Shown here in pieces: positions 37,129-45,986 of a stretch of DNA of 64,000 bases. The stretch spans positions 1 to 64,000 of the forward strand of contig DATGLV010000019.1 of assembly GCA_035293945.1 (NCBI GenBank), written 5' to 3'. The notes beneath the pieces were generated by a model. It had not been told where the DNA came from. It was given only the letters and a program-made list of their open reading frames with translations, and did no database searches. The DNA comes from VAZQ01 sp035293945 (lineage in GTDB: Bacteria > Pseudomonadota > Alphaproteobacteria > Rhizobiales > Xanthobacteraceae). Position 1 is the first letter of the stretch. Every line of letters starts with the position of its first letter. Position numbers and translations under genes: made by a program.

Positions 37129-38256
37129 ATGTCGTACAATACCTTCGGTCATCTGTTTCGCGTCACCACCTTCGGCGAGAGCCACGGGCCGGCGATCGGC
37201 TGCGTGGTCGACGGCTGTCCGCCGCGCATTCCGCTGACCGAAGCGGATATCCAGCCCTATCTCGACAAGCGGCGACCGGGCCAATCGCGGTTCACCACCC
37301 AGCGCCAAGAGCTCGATCAGGTGAAGATTCTCTCCGGTGTGTTCGTCGATGAGGCAATCGGGGCGCAGGTGACGACAGGAACCCCGATCGGGCTCCTGAT
37401 CGAGAATACGGATCAGCGCTCCAAGGATTATTCGGAGATCAGGGACAAGTACCGGCCGGGACACGCCGACTATACTTACGACGTCAAATACGGCTTGCGC
37501 GATTATCGGGGCGGCGGACGGCAGTCGGCGCGCGAGACCGCCATGCGCGTTGCGGCCGGCGCCATCGCCCGCAAGATCGTTCCCGGCTTGGCGGTGCGTG
37601 CCGCGTTGGTGCAGATGGGCGCGCATGCGATCGATCGGGCCAACTGGGACTGGGAGGAGGTCGACCGCAATCCATTCTTCTGCCCGGATGCCAAGCGCGC
37701 CGCGTTCTACGCCGATTATCTCGATGACGTGCGCAAATCGGGCTCTTCGGTCGGGGCCATCATCGAGGTGGTGGCCGAGGGCGTGCCCGCAGGCCTTGGC
37801 GCACCGGTCTATGGCAAGCTCGACGGCGACATCGCGGCGGCGCTCATGGGCATCAACGCGGTCAAGGGCGTCGAGATTGGGGCTGGCTTTGCGGCGGCCG
37901 CGCTTTCGGGCGAAGAGAACGGCGATGAAATCCGCATCGGCAACGACGGAGCGCCGCTCTTTCTGAGCAACAATGCGGGCGGCATTCTGGGTGGCATTTC
38001 CACCGGCCAGCCGGTCGTGGCGCGCTTTGTAGTCAAGCCGACCTCGTCAATCCTCACCCCGCGCCGCACCGTGGACAGATACGGCCGCGAAACCGAGATC
38101 AGCACAAAGGGCCGCCACGACCCGTGCGTCGGCATTCGCGCCGTGCCGATCGGCGAAGCCATGGTGGCGTGCGTGATTGCGGATCACTATCTGCGCCAGC
38201 GCGGCCAAGTGGGTGATACGCCTGGCTGGCCGCTCACTCCGCCTGCGGGTCTTTAA
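37129..38256 (+). CDS. aroC: Chorismate synthase
   Basis: The 375-residue enzyme is a full-length AroC, the last step of the shikimate pathway, which forms chorismate with reduced FMN. Signature segments include FGESHGPAIGCVVDGCPP, RRPGQSRFTTQRQELD, the GGGRQSARET loop and a C-terminal KGRHDPCVGIRAVPIGEAM. It overlaps nothing and is followed after 2 bp by ribB. The start at 37,129 is an ATG (MSYNTFGHLF). Confidence 0.95.
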   Translation: MSYNTFGHLFRVTTFGESHGPAIGCVVDGCPPRIPLTEADIQPYLDKRRPGQSRFTTQRQELDQVKILSGVFVDEAIGAQVTTGTPIGLLIENTDQRSKDYSEIRDKYRPGHADYTYDVKYGLRDYRGGGRQSARETAMRVAAGAIARKIVPGLAVRAALVQMGAHAIDRANWDWEEVDRNPFFCPDAKRAAFYADYLDDVRKSGSSVGAIIEVVAEGVPAGLGAPVYGKLDGDIAAALMGINAVKGVEIGAGFAAAALSGEENGDEIRIGNDGAPLFLSNNAGGILGGISTGQPVVARFVVKPTSSILTPRRTVDRYGRETEISTKGRHDPCVGIRAVPIGEAMVACVIADHYLRQRGQVGDTPGWPLTPPAGL

Positions 38257-38258
38257 GC

Positions 38259-39359
38259 ATGTCAGACGTTGACGATATCCGCCAACGCGTCGAGGCGGTG
38301 GTTCAAGCCTTCGCGAAGGGCGAGATCGTGGTCGTTGCCGACGACGACGACCGCGAGAACGAAGGCGATCTATTCGTGGCGGCGGCGCATTGCACGCCCG
38401 AGAAGATGGCGTTCATCATCCGCAACACCTCCGGCATCGTCTGTGCGCCGCTTGCGTCCGAAGAGGCCAAGCGCCTGCATCTTGATCCCATGGTGGCGCT
38501 CAATGATGCGCCGCTCGGTACCGCGTTCACGGTCTCGGTCGATGTGCGCCATGGCCTCACCACCGGCATCTCGGCGGAGGAGCGCAGCAATACGGTGCGC
38601 GCGCTCGCCAATGGGAATGCCGGCGCCGATGATTTCGTGCGGCCCGGCCACGTGTTCCCGCTGGTCGCCAAGGAAGGCGGCGTGCTGATGCGCTCCGGCC
38701 ATACCGAGGCCTGCGTCGATCTCTGCCGGCTCGCCGGCCTGCCGCCGGTCGGCGTGCTGGCCGAGCTCATGAATGATGACGGCACCGTGCTGCGCGGGCC
38801 CGGGGTTGTCGCCTTCGCCAAGCGGCACGGCCTGCAATATGTCTCGATTGCCGATCTCATCGCCTACCGCCAGGCGCGCGACAAGCTGGTCAAGCGCGTG
38901 GCCGAGTTCCAGGTCGACAGCGAGATCGGCAAGCTCGACGGCTTCTCCTACGTGACTCCGTTCGATCACGTGCACCACATGGCCTTCGTGTATGGCCGCA
39001 TCGGCGACGGGCGCAACATGCCGGCGCGGCTGCACCGCGCCGATGTGATCAGCGAGGTGTTCGGCGGCGCCAAGCCGATCCATTCGGCGCTCGCGCGCTT
39101 CAAGGCGGAGGGCCGCGGCGTATTGGTGTTCCTGCGCGATGGCGCCGCCGGCGTGCCGGCGAGCATCATTCCGCCGTCGAGCGTCACCGCCTCGGAAGCG
39201 GCGCGCACGCGGCAGTGGCGCGAGATCGGCCTCGGCGCGCAGATATTGAAGGACCTCGGCATCTCCTCCATTCGCCTGCTCGCCTCCAGCAAGTGGAACT
39301 ATGTGGGGCTCGCCGGCTTCGGCATCGAGATCCTTGCGACCGACACGCTCGAGGGCTGA
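38259..39359 (+). CDS. ribB: 3,4-dihydroxy-2-butanone 4-phosphate synthase with degenerate RibA half
   Basis: The 366-residue protein has an intact RibB domain (residues about 8-205: DDDDRENEGDLF and RSGHTEACVDLCRLAG) that makes the four-carbon riboflavin precursor from ribulose 5-phosphate. The second half aligns with RibA (GTP cyclohydrolase II) by fold, but the zinc site is absent: where CLTGDVFGSxRCDCG is expected the sequence is LHRADVISEVFGGAKP, with no Cys. RibA activity is therefore unlikely. It starts 2 bp after aroC, so the genes are co-transcribed. The degenerate C-terminus is reminiscent of RibBX-type proteins. Confidence 0.88.
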   Translation: MSDVDDIRQRVEAVVQAFAKGEIVVVADDDDRENEGDLFVAAAHCTPEKMAFIIRNTSGIVCAPLASEEAKRLHLDPMVALNDAPLGTAFTVSVDVRHGLTTGISAEERSNTVRALANGNAGADDFVRPGHVFPLVAKEGGVLMRSGHTEACVDLCRLAGLPPVGVLAELMNDDGTVLRGPGVVAFAKRHGLQYVSIADLIAYRQARDKLVKRVAEFQVDSEIGKLDGFSYVTPFDHVHHMAFVYGRIGDGRNMPARLHRADVISEVFGGAKPIHSALARFKAEGRGVLVFLRDGAAGVPASIIPPSSVTASEAARTRQWREIGLGAQILKDLGISSIRLLASSKWNYVGLAGFGIEILATDTLEG

Positions 39360-39551
39360 GCAGTTGAAGATCGGGTCCTCAAGGGTCCGCGTTGCGGCAG
39401 AACGCGCCAGAGTTTTCGCTGCATTCATCCTACCGCAGGTTTGTTTTGAACGCCAAAAGCGTCGATTCTTGCAAAGGAAAACGAAATCTCTACGTGGGAC
39501 ACGCCCATTCCTGGCTGCCAAATGAAGCGAGCAAACTTGACTCCACGAAAC

Positions 39552-40802
39552 TTATTTCTCGAACCGCGCCACCAGCTCCACGTGGGCGGAATAGCGGAAC
39601 TGGTCGACCGGCGTGACGCGCGTGAGACGGTAGCCGCCGTCGACCAGAATGCGGGTGTCGCGTGCGAAAGTCGTCGGATTGCATGATACCGCGACCACGC
39701 GCGGTACCGCGCTTCGCGCCAGCTCGCGCGCCTGCGCCTCGGCGCCTTGGCGCGGCGGATCGAACACCACTGAATCGAGGCGGGCGAGCTCCTTCGCCAC
39801 ATAGGGGCGCGTGAAGAGGTCGCGTCGCTCGGCGGTGATCGGTTTGAGTCGCGGTGTTTTGGCCGCGCCGATAAGCGCGGCGACCGCACCTGCGTCCTGA
39901 TCGGCCGCCATCACCTTGGCGTGCTCGGCGAGGCGGAGCGCAAAAGGTCCTACTCCGGCGAACAGATCCCCGACGGACTTGGCGCCGGCGCAATGTTCCA
40001 GCACCAGCGCAGCAAGCGCTTCCTCACCCGCGAGCGTCGCTTGCAGGAACCCGCCCGGCGGCAGCGCGACGCGCGCCTGGCCCATGGTGACGGTCGGGGC
40101 GACACGCTGCGCCACCATCTCGCCGTGGCGGGTGAGGCGCGCCAGGCGATGCGCCTCCGCAAGCCGCGCGAGCGCGCTCATTTGCGGCGCCTTGAGCGGT
40201 CCCGAGCCGCGCACGTCGACGTCGAGGCCGGTTTCGGTCGCGGTCACCTGGATGTCGAGCGGCTTGCCCGCGCGTAAGAGCGTTTCGGCAATTGCCCAGG
40301 CGGCCTCGATCGCACCGTTGAGCGAGGGCGCCAGCACCGGACAATGATCGATCGGCACTACATGATGCGCGCGCAAGGCGGCGAAGCCGACCTCCAGCAC
40401 ATCGTGCGTGCGCCGCCAGGCATGAAACACGGCGCGGCGCCTGCCCTCGCCGTGGGCGTCGACGATCGGATCGACCAGCGCGCCGGTCGCAGGCATCTCG
40501 AAGCCTGCTTGCGCCAGCGCCTCGATCAGAAGAGACCGCTTCCACGCCCGATAGGGTGCGCTCGCCCAATGCTGCAGAGCGCAGCCCCCGCAGGTGCCGA
40601 AATGGGGGCAGATGGGTGTAACGCGTTCGGGGCTCGCCGTCGCGACTGCGAGCAGATGTCCACGATCCGGGTGACCGGGCGCGCGATCGACCTCGACGGT
40701 TTCGCCTGACAGCGTATAGGGAACATAAATCGTGCCGGCCGGCGTCTCGGCTATGCCGTCGCCGCGGCGGCCGATGCGGTCAATGGAGAGGCGCTCAACC
40801 AT
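39552..40802 (-). CDS. TrmA/RumA-family 23S rRNA/tRNA uridine methyltransferase
   Basis: The 416-residue enzyme has a TRAM-like N-terminus, an iron-sulfur motif CPHFGTCGGCALQHW with a distal Cys in DHCPVL, and the SAM domain with DLFAGVGPFALRLAE. The catalytic set DPPRQG and SCNPTTFARD is complete, so it should form 5-methyluridine in RNA. Target position is not clear (RlmC/RlmD-like). The start at 40,802 is inside the last codons of tlyA, an 8-bp overlap that shows translational coupling. Confidence 0.88.
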   Translation of the reverse strand: MVERLSIDRIGRRGDGIAETPAGTIYVPYTLSGETVEVDRAPGHPDRGHLLAVATASPERVTPICPHFGTCGGCALQHWASAPYRAWKRSLLIEALAQAGFEMPATGALVDPIVDAHGEGRRRAVFHAWRRTHDVLEVGFAALRAHHVVPIDHCPVLAPSLNGAIEAAWAIAETLLRAGKPLDIQVTATETGLDVDVRGSGPLKAPQMSALARLAEAHRLARLTRHGEMVAQRVAPTVTMGQARVALPPGGFLQATLAGEEALAALVLEHCAGAKSVGDLFAGVGPFALRLAEHAKVMAADQDAGAVAALIGAAKTPRLKPITAERRDLFTRPYVAKELARLDSVVFDPPRQGAEAQARELARSAVPRVVAVSCNPTTFARDTRILVDGGYRLTRVTPVDQFRYSAHVELVARFEK

Positions 40803-41514
40803 GCGTCGCCCCGATGAGAAATTCGCGATTGCCGTCCTGGCCCAGAAGCGGGGAGGGGATGAGGCCGACGACATGCCAGCCAAGCGCCGCGACGACCTGC
40901 ACGATCTCCTCGCACACCGCGGCATGGACGTGCGCATCCCGGACGATGCCTTTCTTGACGGCGCCGCGGCCGGCTTCGAACTGCGGCTTGATCAGCGCCA
41001 CCAGGTGAGCCGGCATTGCCGCTTGGGCGAGCGCGGCCGGCAGCACGAGCTTGAGCGAGATGAAGGCGACATCGATGGTGATGAAGGCGGGGGGCGGGGA
41101 GAGTTCGCCGTGAGCCAGCGCGCGAATGTCGGTCTCCTCGCGGACAACGACCTCCGGCCGGGCGCGCAGGCGAGGGTGGAGCTGCGCGCGCCCGACATCG
41201 AGCGCATAAACGCGGGCGGCACCCCGGGTAAGCAGCACGTCGGTGAAGCCGCCGGTCGAGGCGCCGACATCGAGGCAGATCGCGCCCTCCGGATCAAAGC
41301 CGAAGTGGTCGAGCGCCGCCGCGAGCTTCACGCCGCCGCGCGAAACGTAGGGATGCGGAAGCTGCGCCGACAGGACCGCGTCCGCCGCAAGCTCGACCGA
41401 GGCCTTGGTGATGAGCCGGTCGTCGGCGGTGACCAAGCCGGCCGCGATCGCGGCCTGCGCTTGGGCGCGGCTTTCGAACAGCCCTCGTTCGACCAACAGC
41501 CGGTCGATGCGCAT
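40795..41514 (-). CDS. tlyA: TlyA-family rRNA methyltransferase
   Basis: The 239-residue protein joins an N-terminal S4 RNA-binding domain (MRIDRLLVERGLFESRAQAQ) and an FtsJ-type methyltransferase (LDVGASTGGFTDVLL and the K-D-K-E-like FITIDVAFISLK, LIKPQFEAGR). Such enzymes make 2'-O-methylcytidine in 16S and 23S rRNA; some were once named haemolysin A. The start at 41,514 opens the S4 domain. It overlaps the TrmA-like gene. In relatives dxs often precedes it; here it does not. Confidence 0.88.
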   Translation of the reverse strand: MRIDRLLVERGLFESRAQAQAAIAAGLVTADDRLITKASVELAADAVLSAQLPHPYVSRGGVKLAAALDHFGFDPEGAICLDVGASTGGFTDVLLTRGAARVYALDVGRAQLHPRLRARPEVVVREETDIRALAHGELSPPPAFITIDVAFISLKLVLPAALAQAAMPAHLVALIKPQFEAGRGAVKKGIVRDAHVHAAVCEEIVQVVAALGWHVVGLIPSPLLGQDGNREFLIGATHG

Positions 41515-41645
41515 GCGTGCCGCCACGGCAGTCTCCCGAAAAGTAAACAAGGCCCTAATTGCCGTTATGAACCATAATGTAAGCAAGGAATGTCATATAT
41601 CTATCGTACCGAAATCGGTTCGCGCGCTATGCACGAGGGGCAGCC

Positions 41646-42059
41646 ATGAATGAGCGCCGCAGGATCGCGCGTCAAAAATCGTTTCTGCAGGGTCGAATCT
41701 TTTTCAACAATCGGCGCACCAGCATCGATTGCCTGATCCGCGATTTCTCCGAGCTGGGCGCGCGGCTCAAGTTCTCGGCGACGATCGCCACGCCCGAATT
41801 CGTGGAGCTGTTCGTCCCCAATAAGGACGAGACCTATCGGGCGCGCGTGCAATGGCGAAACGGCGACGAAATAGGGGTCAGCTTCGACGATTATGGCGCC
41901 GGCCCCGGGGGCGATGCCACGCCGTCGGTCGCGGCCGGAGCTGGCCCGCAGGCCGACTGGTCGGCGCGCATCCACAAGCTCGAGCGCGATCTCCTGGTGC
42001 TGCAGCGCAAGTTCAACGAGCTGCAGGCCGCGGTCCGTCAGATGCAAGGCGGAGATTGA
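41646..42059 (+). CDS. PilZ-domain protein
   Basis: A 137-residue protein with the cyclic-di-GMP-binding motifs of PilZ: RRRIAR near residue 4 and DFSELG near residue 36, both consensus. The C-terminal 45 residues form a coiled coil (IHKLERDLLVLQRKFNELQ). It could be an effector of the cyclic-di-GMP pathway to which the REC-EAL protein at 5,073 belongs, though the two are far apart. It is divergent from tlyA with a 131-bp gap. Confidence 0.85.
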   Translation: MNERRRIARQKSFLQGRIFFNNRRTSIDCLIRDFSELGARLKFSATIATPEFVELFVPNKDETYRARVQWRNGDEIGVSFDDYGAGPGGDATPSVAAGAGPQADWSARIHKLERDLLVLQRKFNELQAAVRQMQGGD

Positions 42060-42287
42060 GGAGGCGCATAGACTGCGAAATGACTTGGATTGCGGCTATC
42101 ATCGTGAGGGTGACTTCCAGCAGGTTCGTTCTCATGCCTGCACCGCGCGATACCAGGACCAATAAATAACCTGAAGAAGCCCTGGTGGTCGCGGTGGCGC
42201 GGGCCACGCTTTCGGTCGGGTTGTTTGGCCATGATTATCGGTCCGACTCGATGCCCGAAGAAGCTTCGGCAGGCCTTTTCCGCGGGA

Positions 42288-42542
42288 TCAGTTGCCGTCG
42301 CTTGCGGGGGTGACGCGGAGTGCGAGGTCGCCGAGCCGCCTGCGGTCGCGCTCGCCCCCCTGCCATCCTTCGACGATTGCGGCTGCCATTGCGGTCCGCA
42401 TGTCTTCGTTATTTGCGCACTCCGCCGCGGCGTCCCCCTTTTCCTGGAGGTCGGCCACCGCCAAGTCGAATGCCGCGCAGAGGTCGGCCACCTCGGGCGC
42501 CGCCAGCCTCAACTCGGGATGGGTCAGCAGATAGTTCAGCAT
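42288..42542 (-). CDS. Short hypothetical protein
   Basis: An 84-residue protein opening MLNYLLTHPELRLAAPEVADL. It is acidic and helical with no membrane segment. An upstream start at 42,596 would add 18 residues of weaker character. I recognise no family, but the coding bias and ordered N-terminus suggest a real gene. It faces the CxxC protein at 42,754. Confidence 0.45.
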   Translation of the reverse strand: MLNYLLTHPELRLAAPEVADLCAAFDLAVADLQEKGDAAAECANNEDMRTAMAAAIVEGWQGGERDRRRLGDLALRVTPASDGN

Positions 42543-42753
42543 GGGCGGTCCTCGTCTCTGTGATGGCGCGGACGAATTGAGAGCACGCGCGGACACAACG
42601 GCCGCTTAGTGCGGCATGTTCCCGTGGGTCCTCGCAAGCCTCGAAGCGCGCTTTTTAGTTAAGCCCGTTGATGGAACCGACGAGGCCTGGAAGCGTCTTA
42701 GTGTGGCGGTCCATTCAAGACAGGCCGCGGTCCTTCCTACGGAGCTCATCCTG

Positions 42754-42960
42754 ATGAAGCGATGCGATCATTGCGGAGGTCGTTTTGGCCTGATCCGTTA
42801 TCGTCACTACACATTACGTTTCTGCAGCGCGCGCTGCTTGGAATCCTGGCGGCAGGGCCAACGCGACCAAGTGCGGCGAATGCGGTTTCAGGAGTGGCTC
42901 CGGGAGCCGCAGGGCGCCTTATCGGTGCAAGCCTCAACGGCATCCGCCTCGCGCAACTGA
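42754..42960 (+). CDS. Small zinc-finger-like protein
   Basis: A 68-residue protein with two cysteine pairs, CDHC and CSARC (residues 3-6 and about 27-31), spaced as in treble-clef zinc fingers. A basic helix (GQRDQVRRMRFQEWL) follows. It may bind nucleic acid or a protein partner. GGAG lies 9 bp upstream of 42,754. The frame is open for 46 more codons upstream, so the start is tentative. Confidence 0.55.
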   Translation: MKRCDHCGGRFGLIRYRHYTLRFCSARCLESWRQGQRDQVRRMRFQEWLREPQGALSVQASTASASRN

Positions 42961-43128
42961 TTGATCCGCATTCCGGTCACCATGAGCAGTTTTCCGCACT
43001 GCAATGTAGGTACGTTCGGTTTCCAACGATAAGGGAACTATCCACATGGGGAGTTGGTTGGAACTAGCGACGCTGTCGCGGCTGACGAGTGTAGCTGCGG
43101 TCGCATGTATCGCTCGCGGAGAACGGAT

Positions 43129-43308
43129 ATGTTGAACCTCGTCATCACCCTCCTGATTATCGCGCTGATTGCCGGCGTGCTTGGATTCGGTGGAATTGCC
43201 GGTGCAGCGGTTGGCTTCGCCAAGATAATCTTCTTCATAGCGCTGGTGCTGTTTCTCGTGTCGTTGCTATTTGGCGGCTTGCGCGGGGGATTCCGTCGCC
43301 CCTTGTAG
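43129..43308 (+). CDS. DUF1328 small membrane protein
   Basis: A 59-residue protein of two hydrophobic helices, the first opening MLNLVITLLIIALIAGVLGFGGIAG, as in the DUF1328/YtjA family. Members are often part of the general stress response in alphaproteobacteria. GGAGA lies 7 bp upstream. A GGAAC at 43,034 with GTT 18 bp later is one base too long for the EcfG consensus, so that link is only suggestive. Confidence 0.82.
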   Translation: MLNLVITLLIIALIAGVLGFGGIAGAAVGFAKIIFFIALVLFLVSLLFGGLRGGFRRPL

Positions 43309-43719
43309 CGCGGCTGAGCGCGTTCATGCCTGATGCGCGCCCGCCTTGCACAAAATCCAGTCGCACTGCAAGAGCGCGACGCAATCCGCTCAGGCTCAAT
43401 CCGCTCACAAGCGTGTTGATGGTCATGGGCCGGCTTGCCGCGCCGGCGAGCGGCCACTGAAAACGCGGTTCCCGGTCGAATTGATCCACTTCAGCGCCAT
43501 TGCCGGGCTTGACCCGGCAATCCATCTTTTTGACGAAAAAGATGGACCCGCGGGTCATCAGGGCGTCTTACGCCCGTCTTCGACGGGCTATGCCCGCGGG
43601 TGACGAAAGTCTTTTCGATCGGAACATGCGCTAGCCCCGAGCCTCGTGCAAAATAGCACGGGTACGCATGCGTTCGGTCGATAGGGTCGCTATCTGAAAC
43701 ACCTGCCCGGTGCACAATT
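43309..43719. other. 411-bp gap with repeat element
   Basis: The gap between the DUF1328 gene and the 3' end of the converging sigma gene holds the multi-hairpin repeat at 43,499-43,610 and no recognised gene. Confidence 0.55.
43499..43610. repeat. Multi-hairpin intergenic repeat
   Basis: Three hairpins lie in tandem. ATTGCCGGG (43,499-43,507) pairs with CCCGGCAAT (43,513-43,521). CCATCTTTTT (43,522-43,531) pairs perfectly with AAAAAGATGG (43,536-43,545) around a 4-nt loop. ACCCGCGGGT follows at 43,546. The GGGCTTGACCC core matches the element at 27,957. It belongs to the palindromic repeat class typical of rhizobial intergenic regions. Confidence 0.7.
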
Positions 43720-44400
43720 TCAGGAAACCCATGGTGAGCTGCCGCGCAGCCTTGCGCAAACGAGATGCGCCAATTTTTGCCGCGCATAAAACATGCGGGT
43801 TTTGACGGTTGCTTCCGGAACCCGAAGGATCTGAGCCGTTTCGGTTATTGTCTTTCCGTGATAGTAGACGAGATCGATAACTTCGGTGTGCTTGGCCGAG
43901 AGCTTCCTCAGGCAATCCCGCACGACTTCGTTCAAGCTCTTTGCGTGCAGCGCCATCTCGGGGTCGTCGGCAAGGTCGGGCATGTCGGCAATCATCTGGT
44001 CGTCGAGCTCGACGGACGTTAGACGGCCAAGCGCGGTCAGCGCCTTGTGTCGGGCGATCGCCAGGAGCCACGTGGAGAAAGTGGAGCGCTCCTCGAACCG
44101 CTTGGCGGAGCGCCAGACCTCAAAGAATGTCTCGATAAGAATTTCTTCAGCGAGGTCCTCGTTGTTGACCAGACGCAGGACGAACCGGAAAACGCGGTCG
44201 CGGTGGCGAACAAATAAGGCCTTCATGGCAAGCTGGTCGCCTGCCGCGGTCCGTTTCAACAGAATGGTGTCCTGGAGAACAGTGTCCTGGCTCGCGCCGC
44301 TGCGGGACAGATCTTTCAGCGGCTTGGAGAAGCGCAACCCCTGCCGCGCAAGCTCGTTGCGCGCCAAAGCGTTGCGAGCACAATTGTTTGGGCTGAGCAC
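43720..44400 (-). CDS. ECF-type RNA polymerase sigma factor
   Basis: The 226-residue protein has region 2 (VFRFVLRLVNNEDLAEEILI) and region 4 (LSAKHTEVIDLVYYHGKTIT, ETAQILRVPEATVKTRMFYA) of a sigma-70 ECF factor. An N-terminal extension of about 50 residues precedes region 2. Start is a GTG at 44,400 behind GGGGGAG. No anti-sigma gene is adjacent. Its promoter region contains an EcfG-type box, so it may belong to the general stress cascade. Confidence 0.87.
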   Translation of the reverse strand: MLSPNNCARNALARNELARQGLRFSKPLKDLSRSGASQDTVLQDTILLKRTAAGDQLAMKALFVRHRDRVFRFVLRLVNNEDLAEEILIETFFEVWRSAKRFEERSTFSTWLLAIARHKALTALGRLTSVELDDQMIADMPDLADDPEMALHAKSLNEVVRDCLRKLSAKHTEVIDLVYYHGKTITETAQILRVPEATVKTRMFYARQKLAHLVCARLRGSSPWVS

Positions 44401-44733
44401 GGCTGTCTCCCCCCTCTGTTCCGTCGATTAAAACTCGGCTCCTTCGCGAAAGTTCCTAATAACCTCGTTTGGTATGCTCGATGACCAAGGGCGTCGGCGA
44501 GAGGCTTGGCCGTCATTGCGACGCGAAAGGAAAGCCCCGCGCCAGCGACGCGGCTCACCCGTTCTTCAATTTCAAGTCAGCTAGACCGCATCCGAGGTTG
44601 CGAGATTCCGGACGTGACGCCACCAGTCCGAAGAAGGGCTCGTCGGTGGCGCCTTTTGGCCGGCGTCATGGTTGGTCACTGCCATAAGCGTAGCCTGCGG
44701 AAAACCACTATCCGGTTTTCCGCAACATGCCCT
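44401..44733. other. 333-bp gap upstream of ECF sigma gene
   Basis: It holds the EcfG-like promoter at 44,432-44,456. No other gene is visible. A low-scoring frame near 44,506-44,892 is dismissed because it overlaps the pirin gene on the other strand. Confidence 0.5.
44432..44456 (-). promoter_or_regulatory. EcfG-type (general stress) promoter
   Basis: On the minus strand GGAAC (44,452-44,456) is followed after exactly 17 bp by GTT (44,432-44,434), matching the GGAAC-N16/17-GTT consensus of alphaproteobacterial EcfG sigma. It is 31 bp upstream of the sigma factor gene. This is one motif hit with correct spacing and position; it is suggestive, not proven. Confidence 0.5.
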
Positions 44734-45651
44734 TCACTCCGGCAGCGGAATGAACTCTTTAGCGTCGCCCGGCACCGTGTCGAAGCGGCCGTCCTTCCAG
44801 TCAGCCTTGGCCTGCGCGATGCGATCCTTGCGCGAGGAGACGAAGTTCCACCATATGTGGCGCGGTCCGTCCATCGGCGCGCCGCCGAGTAGGATGACGC
44901 GTGCTTCGCTCGCCGCAGTCAGCGTGATCCGGTCACCGGGCCTCAGCACCAACAGGCGTCCGGCGGCAAAGCGGTCGGCTGCGATGTCGATCTCGCCTGA
45001 GACGACATAGAGTGCGCGCTCCTCCGTCTCCGGGTCGATCGGCAGCGTGGCGCCGGGAGTGAGCATGGCGTCCGCCAGGATCGTGTCGCTGAGCGTCGGC
45101 ACCGGCGAGCTCTTGCCGTAGGCGTCGCCGATGACAAGGCGCACCACCTTGCCGTCCCCGGCGATGACCGGAAGCTGCGCCTGGTCATGATGCGCGAAGC
45201 TTGGATCGATCTCCTCGTCGCCTGCAGGCATGGCGAGCCAGAGCTGCAGACCATGCAGGCGCTCGCCTTCGGTGCGGTGATCCGGCGCGGTGCGCTCGGA
45301 ATGCACGATGCCGCGTCCGGCCGTCATCAGATTGACATCGCCGGGATGAATCGCAGCATTGCTGCCGAGGCTGTCGCGATGCACGATCTCGCCGTCGAAC
45401 AGGAACGTGACGGTCGAGAGCCCGATATGTGGATGCGGCCGCACATCGATGCCCTGTCCGGTGCGGAACTCGACCGGGCCGAAATGATCGAAGAAAATGA
45501 AGGGACCGACCATGCGCCGCTGCACATGCGGCAAGGCGCGGCGTACCGCAAATCCGCCAAGATCGACGCTACGCGGCACGATGACGAGATCGATGGCATC
45601 GCCGGCAGCGGGATCGCCGGGTATGGGATCAGGACCGGGGAACATGCTCAT
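44734..45651 (-). CDS. Pirin-family bicupin protein
   Basis: The 305-residue protein is a two-domain cupin. The first cupin has GIDVRPHPHIGLSTVTFLFDGEI, with HxH metal ligands and GRGIVHSERT after it. The second half carries a pirin C-terminal domain (GEIDIAADRFAAGRLLVL). Pirins bind iron and may act as quercetinases or redox-sensing regulators. It precedes xseB on the chromosome but is transcribed after it on the same strand, with 69 bp between. Confidence 0.87.
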   Translation of the reverse strand: MSMFPGPDPIPGDPAAGDAIDLVIVPRSVDLGGFAVRRALPHVQRRMVGPFIFFDHFGPVEFRTGQGIDVRPHPHIGLSTVTFLFDGEIVHRDSLGSNAAIHPGDVNLMTAGRGIVHSERTAPDHRTEGERLHGLQLWLAMPAGDEEIDPSFAHHDQAQLPVIAGDGKVVRLVIGDAYGKSSPVPTLSDTILADAMLTPGATLPIDPETEERALYVVSGEIDIAADRFAAGRLLVLRPGDRITLTAASEARVILLGGAPMDGPRHIWWNFVSSRKDRIAQAKADWKDGRFDTVPGDAKEFIPLPE

Positions 45652-45720
45652 CGGGTTTGCTCCGCTTCTGCCGCTGGCCTGAGCCGGCGGCGGCCGCGTT
45701 TCAGCCAATTGCTGCGCAAA

Positions 45721-45972
45721 TCACTCCACATCGAGCGGCGCGGTGCCGCTCGGCGTGCCGTCAGCGTTGAGCGTGATCTTCTCGACCCGCGCCTCGGCCT
45801 GGCGCAACAGCTCCTCGCAGCGACGCTTGAGCAACTCGCCGCGCTCGTAGATGGCAACGGATTCCTCGAGCGGCACCTTGCCCTCCTCGAGGCGCTTGAC
45901 GATTCCTTCCAGCTCCTCGATCGCGCGCTCGAAGGAGAGCTGCTTGACGTCGGTATTGTTGGTCTCGGGCAT
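45721..45972 (-). CDS. xseB: Exodeoxyribonuclease VII small subunit
   Basis: An 83-residue protein with the XseB pattern SFERAIEELEGIVKRLEEGK and LEESVAIYERGELLKRRCE. It pairs with XseA, not in this window, to degrade single-stranded DNA. An alternative start nine bases upstream gives three more residues. It follows the histone-deacetylase-like gene by 14 bp. Confidence 0.93.
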   Translation of the reverse strand: MPETNNTDVKQLSFERAIEELEGIVKRLEEGKVPLEESVAIYERGELLKRRCEELLRQAEARVEKITLNADGTPSGTAPLDVE

Positions 45973-45986
45973 CGAAAGCATCCGCC

